64,000 nt of DNA from Parietaria judaica (Eukaryota > Streptophyta > Magnoliopsida > Rosales > Urticaceae), in contig OX940868.1 of the NCBI GenBank assembly GCA_954871525.1, forward strand, positions 9,228,056 through 9,292,055. The letters are read 5' to 3'. Each line of letters opens with the position of its first letter. Within the stretch, counting starts at the first letter, position 1. The translations under genes and the position numbers were made by a program. Positions 56,179 to 64,000 of the stretch are shown here, in pieces. The notes beneath the pieces were generated by a model. That model had not been told where the DNA came from. It ran no database searches and saw only the letters and a list, made by a program, of their open reading frames with translations.

Positions 56179-57787
56179 TGTTATGGGTAATTCTCGGAAT
56201 TGATTTATGAAACAAATTAATTAAACGGAAGTTATTAAAATGATTTCCGTTAATTAATTATATAATTTGATTAATCTTTTAATTAAGATTATTAATCAAA
56301 TTAATCAATTTCAAACCCAAATTTCCCTCCGGAGGCCCGTTTTCGAAAAACAAAGTGTCCCGGTGTTCGCGAAAATATGAAGAACCCCGAAAACGACATA
56401 AAATTTATGAAAAACGGACCCGGGACGCGCCCGGGAGCAAAAATGGCCGAGGAAACACCCGCGGGGCCCACAGGGGCGGCGGCTGTCAGGGCCACGCCAC
56501 GTGGCGGCTTCCTGCGCCGCCACTCGCCCGCGGGCCCCACCCGGGATCGCCTCAGCCCCCCACTTGGGGGCTGCCTTCGCACGATCGCGCCAGCTGGCGC
56601 GATCCCAATCGCCCGCGTCCCATCACGGGACGCGGCCACTTGCTCGCGCGGACTCCCGCGCAGGGACACGCGGACGACCCTGATGGGTCTGCTCCCGCGC
56701 GGGGATCCGCGCCCTCGCCACTTGCGAGGGGGCCTGCTTCGAGCAGGCCACGTGTAGGGCAGGGATCATCCCTGCCCTTTGATCCGCGCCATGCGGGCCC
56801 CCTTCGGAGGCTTGGTGGCCGTCCGATCTCGCGCGGACGGCCGGGATCGGACCATCTTTTCCAGGGACTAAAATGCAATTATAAAATTGTCCGGGACCCC
56901 CTTGGACAATATTTTACTGCACTTGGGCCCCTGGACCCTATTATAAATAGAAGCTCAGTTCAGTTGAAACGGTAACTGATTCGAACTCACTCGACTCGAG
57001 TTCTCTCTCTCTCTACCCCCGATATACTCGTCTCCCCTCAAATATTATACTAATGTTGAGCGTCGGAGGTGAATCAGGGGGTACCCCTCCCCCCCTGTTT
57101 CCCTTGACCTCGGGTGTTACATTTTTCAGGCTCAGAAAGTGAGATGGTTCATAAAAGAGGAAGCCCTGGAGGAATTTTCATAAGAACCCGACCCGCCTAA
57201 TAGGCTCCGTTCCACATTGTGTCCAGCCTATCTTCAGTCTATTATACGGCTGTTGGGATAGTCTGGGGACAAGTGACGGGGCCCACTATTTAGGTCGTAG
57301 GGTCAGGTCTGAGAAATTCCCTCTAAGATCCGGACGACCGAGGGATCACCCTGAGAGGGGTCTCTGGATCTATTTATTGGACGAATGCACTCCCCCGTTC
57401 ACTAGTACCCCCGATCCGCGTAGACTCCGAACCTGTACAAAACCCGGCCTGGTCATCTGCAGGCTCTGCGGTAGCAGGTAGCGAGCCACCCCGATCGCCC
57501 GGACCCTGAACGGCCACGAGACCTTCGATCCAAGAAAGTCCAGAGACATCAACTCAGAGTCCCCGAATCGGTCAATTAAAACCTCACCTCAGAGTCAACG
57601 CCGACCACCCCAAAGTCAACGGGATCGGAAGGAGAGACCATAGACAGCAAAATCTGTCATCCCCGTAACAAAGGCCAACCAAGGCCCACATAGAAGTCTA
57701 CAAAAGCCCGCCACGTCGACAAACGACATTGGGCCAGGTCCAAGATCCGTAACTTGGGCCTCAACAGTGTTTGAAACGGCATCAACA
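56179..57787 (+). repeat. Probable 5' LTR of a Tat-type gypsy element
   Basis: Begins TGTTATGGGTAATTCTCGG and ends GGCATCAACA immediately before a primer-site-like TTTTGGCGCTAG. It contains a GC-rich U3, a TATA box at 56,942 and the GAGCGTCGGAG...GGGGGTACCCC block common after the transcription start in Tat-type elements. An alternative end is GGGTGTTACA at ~57,121. The 3' LTR lies outside the window, so the boundaries cannot be confirmed. Confidence 0.6.
56942..56950 (+). promoter_or_regulatory. TATA box in the Tat 5' LTR
   Basis: TATAAATAG followed after about 30 bp by AACGGTAACTG, consistent with a U3/R border near 56,975. Confidence 0.75.
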
Positions 57788-57789
57788 TT

Positions 57790-57808
57790 TTGGCGCTAGA
57801 AGGAGGGG
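57790..57808 (+). other. Primer binding site (non-iMet type)
   Basis: TTGGCGCTAGAAGGAGGGG. TTGGCGC...-type sites follow the 5' LTR in many plant Tat elements and differ from the iMet site used by the other two retrotransposons here. The tRNA identity is not assigned. Confidence 0.6.
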
Positions 57809-57875
57809 GGCCACGAATTCAGTCCTCTAAACAACCCCACCACCAGAGCGACGCTCTGATCCCGCAAATCAAAGA

Positions 57876-60800
57876 ATGTCATCCAAATCAACGGAAGGCA
57901 CGCCCTCTCACCCCACAGAGAGCATAGCCTTAAACACTCGGGCCAAGACCCAAGCTCGTCGTAAGCAGGTCCGTATCCTGCCAGAAACAAGCACCCGTCG
58001 TGAGTCAGCTCACAACGAGGAAAGATTGGTCCGAGTCGAAGAAAGTATTTTCCGACTAACGGGACTCATCTCCAAACACTTCGAAGGTAAGCACGCCAAC
58101 GAAGGAGAAGAGGAGAGCCCTGAAGAATCCCTCGAACTCACCCAGAAAGAGGCAAACGAAGAACGCCCCGTTCCCGAAAACTCTCAGGAGCCAGCACAAT
58201 CACAAACCACCCGACGATCAGCCTTCGATCGACTCGGGGGGTACGAAGGTGCCACCAACAATGCTAGAAGTCGGCGAAGGGAACATCGGCGACAGAGGCA
58301 TATCCCGACGCACCCGAACGGTGAGGAGGATCTCCGACACCGCCTAGATCGCGCCGGACAACAAAGAGACCGGCAGCAATGCCAAAGCCGAAAAAGGGAA
58401 AGGCCTCATCAACCAGAGGAATCTGGTAATGACGACAGTTCAAGGGGATCCGACAACTCCCGGCGCCCCCGGCACCAGGAGGGAGAATATGTCATCCCCG
58501 CAATAGGTACTCAGGTGACAACCCCGCCGTACGAGGGCCTCAAAAGCGAGCTCCAAACCCTCAGGCGGGAAATGCAGAAGCTCACCGCGGCCCAAAGTGC
58601 TAACCCAGTAACGCGGAGTTTAGCTGAAGGGAACATTTCCCCTCTGGAAGATCACCTGCTCGCCGAGGATCTCGACGGTGATCTGAGGTTCCCGCTAAAC
58701 CTCATCTACGACGGCTCCACCGACCCAACGTACCACCTGGTGCAATACCAGTTCAACATGCGAGTGAAGAAATGCTCACCCGCCACGATGTGTCAGGCTT
58801 TTTGCCTTACTCTTGCGGGACCCGCCTTTGAATGGTACCAACGCCTTCCGAAAGGGTCCATCGGGTCCTTCGACGAACTCGTGGAGCGATTCACTTCACG
58901 TTTCGCCAGCTCGATCTCGCAGCGCAAGCCAAAGTCCTACCTGTGGACTCTCAAGCAGCGCAAGGACGAGACGTTGCAGACGTACCTGAAAAGGTTCGTC
59001 GAGGAATCAAACAAAGTCGCCAGTTACACGGACGACGACGCCATTACCGCCGTAATCGACGGCCTGCCGCTATGCGATTTCTCTCGCTCCCTTGTCAAAG
59101 ATAGGCCGGTCTCAATGGCCAAATTGATGGCAAGGGCAGCTAAAGACATTGCTGTCGACGAATACTTCGGCGGCAGAAACCGGTTCAACTCTGACGATCA
59201 GAATCGCAACGACCGAAAAGGTGGTAGCGGCGGACCGCAGAGTAGGAAGCAGCACCCACAGCCCAATTCTGGAAGCAGACTGCCGTTGCACAAACAGACG
59301 GAAAAATTCCGGAAAGACGCAAACTTCACCCCCCTGACGGCCTCGCCCGCAATGATCTTCAGCCTCCATGGAGATAAATTTGGGAGACCGCCGCCACTCA
59401 AGAAAAATGCCAAGAAAGACATGAGCCGATACTGCGAATACCACCAAGATCACGGCCACACGACGTCAGAATGCTATCAGCTGAAAAGGCAGATCGAGCA
59501 ACTTATTCAGGACGGACAACTCAAGGAGTTCGTCAAGAAATTAGTCTCGGGAAGCAGGAACGCCCGCAACCTGAGCCAACAAGACACCAGACCACAACGC
59601 GAAGACAGCCCCATTCTATCTCGCGCTGGAAAAGCGCCGGAAGAGGGCAGGCCTTCCCAATTCCATATCATATCAACCATCATGGGCGGACCCGAGACCG
59701 GAGATTCGAGCAATCAACGAAAGCGATACGCCAGGTCCCTCGGGGAAGACTTTGGCGTCCATCAGGTCAACGTCACTCACCTCGGAGGAGCACCCCACAT
59801 GATCCCCAGCCAAGAGATCACCTTCACCGAGCAGGAGGCTCGGAGAATCTCTCACCCGCACAACGACGCCATTGTAACCGATATACTAGTCGCCAATAGC
59901 CGAGTTCAGCGAGTTCTGATTGACAACGGAAGCTCCGCCGACGTCATCTTCAAATCCGCCTTGATCCAAATGAACCTCGGAGGATTGGTCCCCACGCCGG
60001 TAAAGACACCCCTTTACGGTTTCAACGGAAAGCCTGTCTACACCGAGGGCGCCATCACCCTGCCCACGACGTTCGGATCCGAGGGCGGAGCCCTGGTCAA
60101 CAAAATGATCAGGTACCTAGTGGTAGATCAACCTTCGGCCTACAATATCATCCTGGGACAACCCAGCCTCAACAAACTGCAAGCCATCGCATCTACCTTT
60201 CATCTACTCGTCAAGTTCCTGACGGAAAACGGGATAGGAGTTATGAAAGGTAGTCAGCAGGAATCCAGGAATTGCTACGCCCAGGGTACAAAGCCCGGGA
60301 AGAACGAGTCGGTTATCAATACGATATGCCAACTCGAGGAAGAACTTCCCGAGTACCCCAGGAACGCAAGGATGTTTGGCGAGCTGGACCCTCGAGATAA
60401 CAGGCGCAAGCCCACCATGGAACCTTCGTCGGAAGTAACACAGATCCCGATCACGGAAGACCGGCCCGAAAGGACGGTCACAATCGGGGCCCAACTCCCG
60501 GTCATGATCAAAACCAGGTTGATCGCATTCTTAAGGGAATTCAAGGATGTGTTCGCCTGGTCACACGCCGACATGCCCGGCATTGACCCCAAAATCGCCG
60601 TCCATCGATTAAACATCGAAGCGGGAAGAACGCCGAAGATCCAACGCCGGCGCGCCTTTAACCCTGAACGATATCAGGCGATCAGCGAAGAAGTCGACAA
60701 ACTCATTACCGCCAACTTCATCAAAGAGGTGACGTATCCCGACTGGGTGTCCAACGTAGTGATGGTGAAAAAGCCAAACGGAAAATGGAGAATCTGCATA

Positions 60801-63758
60801 GATTATTCCGATCTCAATGCGGCATGTCCCAAAGATTGTTTCCCGCTACCAAGAATCGATCAGTTGGTGGACGCCACCGCCGGCCACCAGCTCATGAGCA
60901 TGATGGACGCCTACTCAGGATACAACCAAATCCGAATGCACGTGCCTGATCAGATACACACGACGTTCGTGACTGATCGAGGACTCTATTGCTACAAGGT
61001 CATGCCATTCGGACTCAAGAACGCCGGAGCCACATACCAACGCCTGGTCAACAAGATTTTCGCCCCGCTAATCGGAAAGACTATGGAGGTATATGTGGAC
61101 GACATGATTGTAAAAAGTCTTCGGGAAGAAGACAACGTCGACGATCTGCGAGAGACATTCCTGTTACTGAGAAAGTATCAGATGAAGCTAAATCCAGCCA
61201 AGTGCGCCTTCGGAGTCGAGTCCGGAAAGTTCTTGGGATACATCGTCAATAGACGAGGTATTGAGGCTAACCCTGAGAAGATCAAGGCCCTCCTCGAAAT
61301 GAGGAGCCCACAACGAATCAAAGAAGTGCAAAGCCTGAACGGAAGGATCAACGCTCTAGGAAGGTTCGTCTCAAAAGCCACGGATCGCTGCCAGCCGTTC
61401 TTTCAAGCCCTCAAAGGTGGAAAGAACTTCGTCTGGAACGAGAAGTGCGAAGCAGCCTTCCAGGAGCTGAAAACCTACCTCGGATCACCACCCTTGTTGT
61501 CAAAACCGAAGGACGAGGAACCACTCTACCTCTACCTCTCGGTGTCGACTCGAGCGGTGAGCGCTGTGCTGGTCCGGGAAGAAGACAAGAGGCAATTGCC
61601 GATCTATTACATCAGCAAAGCCCTCCTTGACGCTGAAATGCGTTACGCGCAAATCGAGAAATTGGCGCTAGCCCTGGTCACCGCCGCAAAGAAACTCCGC
61701 CCATATTTCCAGGCTCACCAAATAGTCGTAAGAACTGAGCACCCGGTCCGAAAGGCACTGCTCAAAGGCACCTCCTCACGAATGGCTATTTGGTCACAAG
61801 AGCTAGGAGAATACGGCGTCGAGTACCAGGCTAGGGTGGCCGTCAAAGGCCAAGCCGTGGCCGATTTCATCGCTGAGTTCACATACGACACCGAGGTCGA
61901 AACCGAGGAAGAAATGGACGAAGCACACAAACCCCCAAAGAGAAAAAATCCCCCCGACGGCCCGACCTGGTGCCTGCACGTCGACGGCGCCTCAAACATG
62001 CACGGGTCCGGGGCCGGGATAGTACTCACCAACCCCGATGGTGAAAAGCTCCGCTACGCCCTGCGCTTCGGGTTCAAGACTTCAAACAACGAAGCTGAAT
62101 ACGAAGCGCTGCTAGCCGGACTACGAATCGCACACAAGCTCTTGGTGGAGAACCTGCGAATCCACTGCGACTCCCAGCTGATTGTGAAGCAAGTAGAAGG
62201 CGAGTACCAAGCAAAGGAAGCCCACATGGTGGCATACCTAGCAGAAACGAGACGACGCCTGGAGCCACTATCCTGGTACGAGATCACACAGATCCCACGA
62301 GACGAGAACTCAGAGGCTGACGCCCTGGCAAGGGCAGCTTCCGGGGTAGGCAACGAAGGACTGGAAAAAGTCCCGATCGAAGCCCTCAGCAAGCCTTCGA
62401 TAAAGAAACTCGAAACCCCTAACGCCGCAACCAGAAATGGAGCGACGACGGGAATCGAAAAAGAAGCAATCCCAACTCATGACAAGGGAATCCTCACCCT
62501 GGCAAGCGAACCCGGCGAAAGCTGGACCACCCCGGTGAAGGAATACCTGAAATATGGTACTCTCCCGGCCGATCGCAAAGAAGCCAGACAGCTCAAGCTC
62601 CAAGCAACGAGATATGTGCTGCACAACGGAGAACTCTACAAACGAGGTTTCATGCAACCTCTCCTGAAATGCCTCGATGAAGAAGACGCCAACCTGGTCC
62701 TCCGCGAGATCCACGAAGGAATTTGTGGAAACCACTACGCAGGACGATCCCTGGCTCTGAAAACCCTGAAACAAGGGTACTTCTGGCCCACCCTCAAGAA
62801 AGACTCCGCCGAAATGGCGCGAAGATGTGACAGATGCCAACGGTTTGCGCAAATCCCGCGACAGCCGGCGGTCCCGCTCTGCCCTGTAATGGTCCCCCGT
62901 CCTTTCGCAAAATGGGGAATCGACCTGATCGGAAAACTCCCAAAGGCACCAGGAGGGGTGGAATACGCCATAGTCGCCATCGACTACTTCACCAAATGGG
63001 TCGAAGCAGAGCCCATGGCAAAGATCACTCAGACAAACACAACGAATTTCATCTGGCGCAATATAGTGTGCCGGCACGGAATCCCCGAGTCCATCATCAC
63101 CGACAACGCTAAGCAGTTCAACAACTTGGACCTCCGGACGTTCTGCCTAGACCTTGGAATAAACAACACATATTCCTCCCCGGTCTACCCGCAAGCCAAC
63201 GGCCAGGTGGAGTCAGTCAACAAGGATATCAAGGCAATCCTGAAAAAGAAACTTGACGAGAAGAAAGGGAAATGGGCCGAAGAATTGCCAGCAGTGCTCT
63301 GGGCGTACCGCACCACCGCCAGAAACGCAACGGGCGAAACTCCATTCGCTCTAACGTATGGCGTCGAGGCAGTCATCCCCGCGGAGATCACAGTGCCATC
63401 ACCGCGGGTCGAACTCTACGACCCGGAACAAAACTCCAAAGCACTAAGAGCTGAGCTCGACCTCCTTGAAGAAAGGAGAAACGACGCCTATACCCGCCTG
63501 GCGGCCCAAAAGCGAATTGTAGAGCGATACTACAATTCGAAAGTCAAGGCAAGACGCTTCCTTGAAGGCAGCCTTGTCCTCAGAAAAGTGGGGCAGAACA
63601 CGCAAATCCAGGGAGCCGGAGTCTTGGGACCTACCTGGGAAGGTCCCTACCGCGTCACCGAGGTCATCAGAGACGGAACTTATCGACTGAAAGAGATGGG
63701 GGGTAAGGAGATTCCCCGTCCCTGGAACGTCGAACATCTAAAGCAATACTACCAGTAA
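57876..63758 (+). CDS. Intact gag-pol polyprotein of a Tat-type gypsy element (1,960 aa)
   Basis: A single uninterrupted frame. The gag domain lies at ~265-430 (YDGSTDPTYHLVQYQFNMRV; AFEWYQRLPKGSI), followed by a Cys/His motif (YCEYHQDHGHTTSECYQLKR). Protease is at ~680 (VLIDNGSSADVIF). RT is at ~940-1,120 with NGKWRICIDYSDLN, MPFGLKNAGATYQRLV and the YVDDM catalytic motif at ~1,073. RNase H follows, then a second archaeal-type RNase H at ~1,365-1,500 (LHVDGASNMHGSGAGIV; NNEAEYEALLAGLR; ENSEADALARAA). The integrase zinc finger is at ~1,650 (CDRCQRFAQIP), and the catalytic core shows AIDYFTKWVEAEP, TDNAKQFNN and QANGQVESVN (D, D, E). No stops or frameshifts, so it may be a young, possibly competent copy. 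It encodes particle formation, maturation, reverse transcription and integration functions. Confidence 0.95.
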   Translation: MSSKSTEGTPSHPTESIALNTRAKTQARRKQVRILPETSTRRESAHNEERLVRVEESIFRLTGLISKHFEGKHANEGEEESPEESLELTQKEANEERPVPENSQEPAQSQTTRRSAFDRLGGYEGATNNARSRRREHRRQRHIPTHPNGEEDLRHRLDRAGQQRDRQQCQSRKRERPHQPEESGNDDSSRGSDNSRRPRHQEGEYVIPAIGTQVTTPPYEGLKSELQTLRREMQKLTAAQSANPVTRSLAEGNISPLEDHLLAEDLDGDLRFPLNLIYDGSTDPTYHLVQYQFNMRVKKCSPATMCQAFCLTLAGPAFEWYQRLPKGSIGSFDELVERFTSRFASSISQRKPKSYLWTLKQRKDETLQTYLKRFVEESNKVASYTDDDAITAVIDGLPLCDFSRSLVKDRPVSMAKLMARAAKDIAVDEYFGGRNRFNSDDQNRNDRKGGSGGPQSRKQHPQPNSGSRLPLHKQTEKFRKDANFTPLTASPAMIFSLHGDKFGRPPPLKKNAKKDMSRYCEYHQDHGHTTSECYQLKRQIEQLIQDGQLKEFVKKLVSGSRNARNLSQQDTRPQREDSPILSRAGKAPEEGRPSQFHIISTIMGGPETGDSSNQRKRYARSLGEDFGVHQVNVTHLGGAPHMIPSQEITFTEQEARRISHPHNDAIVTDILVANSRVQRVLIDNGSSADVIFKSALIQMNLGGLVPTPVKTPLYGFNGKPVYTEGAITLPTTFGSEGGALVNKMIRYLVVDQPSAYNIILGQPSLNKLQAIASTFHLLVKFLTENGIGVMKGSQQESRNCYAQGTKPGKNESVINTICQLEEELPEYPRNARMFGELDPRDNRRKPTMEPSSEVTQIPITEDRPERTVTIGAQLPVMIKTRLIAFLREFKDVFAWSHADMPGIDPKIAVHRLNIEAGRTPKIQRRRAFNPERYQAISEEVDKLITANFIKEVTYPDWVSNVVMVKKPNGKWRICIDYSDLNAACPKDCFPLPRIDQLVDATAGHQLMSMMDAYSGYNQIRMHVPDQIHTTFVTDRGLYCYKVMPFGLKNAGATYQRLVNKIFAPLIGKTMEVYVDDMIVKSLREEDNVDDLRETFLLLRKYQMKLNPAKCAFGVESGKFLGYIVNRRGIEANPEKIKALLEMRSPQRIKEVQSLNGRINALGRFVSKATDRCQPFFQALKGGKNFVWNEKCEAAFQELKTYLGSPPLLSKPKDEEPLYLYLSVSTRAVSAVLVREEDKRQLPIYYISKALLDAEMRYAQIEKLALALVTAAKKLRPYFQAHQIVVRTEHPVRKALLKGTSSRMAIWSQELGEYGVEYQARVAVKGQAVADFIAEFTYDTEVETEEEMDEAHKPPKRKNPPDGPTWCLHVDGASNMHGSGAGIVLTNPDGEKLRYALRFGFKTSNNEAEYEALLAGLRIAHKLLVENLRIHCDSQLIVKQVEGEYQAKEAHMVAYLAETRRRLEPLSWYEITQIPRDENSEADALARAASGVGNEGLEKVPIEALSKPSIKKLETPNAATRNGATTGIEKEAIPTHDKGILTLASEPGESWTTPVKEYLKYGTLPADRKEARQLKLQATRYVLHNGELYKRGFMQPLLKCLDEEDANLVLREIHEGICGNHYAGRSLALKTLKQGYFWPTLKKDSAEMARRCDRCQRFAQIPRQPAVPLCPVMVPRPFAKWGIDLIGKLPKAPGGVEYAIVAIDYFTKWVEAEPMAKITQTNTTNFIWRNIVCRHGIPESIITDNAKQFNNLDLRTFCLDLGINNTYSSPVYPQANGQVESVNKDIKAILKKKLDEKKGKWAEELPAVLWAYRTTARNATGETPFALTYGVEAVIPAEITVPSPRVELYDPEQNSKALRAELDLLEERRNDAYTRLAAQKRIVERYYNSKVKARRFLEGSLVLRKVGQNTQIQGAGVLGPTWEGPYRVTEVIRDGTYRLKEMGGKEIPRPWNVEHLKQYYQ

Positions 63759-64000
63759 AGCGGCACGCGACGAGAAACGGGTCGCACACCCGGAGCAAGA
63801 AACCTGCGAAGTACGGAGCCGAACAAGCTAAGCAACGACCGGGAGCCCGGCCAGTCTAGGGAAAATCTTCCCTGGAATGTTCCGATCCAGGTTGAAGCTA
63901 AGAAAAAAACAAAAACAAAAGGCTCCAACACAAGCAGGAAAGCTCGCAGGGAACACGCCCGAAACCATCGTCCCCTCCACAAAACACCCCAATCGGTCCG
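63759..64000. other. Post-pol region of the Tat element
   Basis: GC-rich, non-coding on the plus strand, before the unseen 3' LTR. An open frame on the minus strand here has no recognisable domain. Confidence 0.6.

Larger units (their letters stand above)
56179..64000 (+). mobile_element. Ty3/gypsy Tat-lineage retrotransposon (3' part beyond the window)
   Basis: 5' LTR (listed separately), primer site at ~57,790, intact polyprotein at 57,876-63,758 and at least 240 bp of post-pol sequence before the window ends. The additional archaeal-type RNase H between the RT-RNase H and integrase domains is the hallmark of the Tat clade. Confidence 0.88.

Noticed and set aside
56301..56975. Several long Pro/Arg/Gly-rich frames in the Tat LTR
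   Set aside because: Stop-poor because of high GC content; located in U3 upstream of the TATA box.
59112..63077. Many minus-strand and out-of-frame open frames inside the Tat polyprotein
   Set aside because: Shadows of the 1,960-codon coding frame.
63749..63982. 77-codon minus-strand frame after pol
   Set aside because: No domain or promoter; GC-rich shadow in the post-pol region.

Overview
The window looks like nuclear DNA of a flowering plant, probably a eudicot. The genes are intron-rich with plant-type GT/AG junctions in an AT-rich background. They include plant-specific families (an LRK10L receptor kinase, the HDC1/Rxt3 protein, plant PI31), and most of the remaining space is plant transposable elements. 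I cannot name the species. Nothing bacterial (operons, Shine-Dalgarno sites, CRISPR) is present.

Layout. 1-~2,755 is a block of higher GC without recognisable nuclear genes or repeats, and I read it as probable organelle-derived (mitochondrial-type) insert. 2,756-7,890 is AT-rich with two non-autonomous hAT-like elements, each bounded by a perfect 8-bp target duplication. 7,890-14,622 carries an 11-coding-exon gene (+) for HDC1, with an 8-nt microexon. 15,400-15,810 holds a CACTA relic and a 62-bp tandem repeat. 16,615-20,064 (-) is an LRK10L-type receptor kinase. A Ty1/copia element (20,398-25,580, TSD GTCCT) sits about 330 bp upstream of its start codon and is broken by stops. 25,831-30,350 holds a hAT-like element, a tRNA-Gly(GCC), a solo LTR and a diverged tandem repeat interrupted by a mini-hAT. 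30,693-31,106 (+) is a small single-pass membrane protein.

31,481-42,693 is an 11.2-kb CACTA transposon with matching termini and a 3-bp AGA duplication. On the minus strand it carries three transcription units: a plant-mobile-domain-like gene, a tnp2-type transposase, and a Transposase_24 protein followed by a ULP1 cysteine protease domain. Arrays rich in CCGCGG and ACGACAC...GTGTCGT motifs lie at both ends and also between the units. 43,982-48,673 is a Ty3/gypsy element (TSD TTAAT) with several breaks. 49,132-51,825 (+) is a nine-exon PI31 proteasome-regulator gene. 52,970-53,557 is a second, truncated and inverted copy of the solo LTR. 54,032-55,030 (+) encodes a 75-aa secreted six-cysteine peptide. 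55,598-56,036 is a long-TIR MITE. From 56,179 to beyond the window end lies a Tat-type Ty3/gypsy element with an unbroken 1,960-codon polyprotein.

The host genes are functionally unrelated (chromatin deacetylation, receptor signalling, proteasome regulation, a secreted peptide, a membrane protein). Mobile DNA makes up roughly half of the window. The most unusual object is the modular CACTA element. All splice structures are my own reading of reading frame plus splice consensus and are not transcript-verified.
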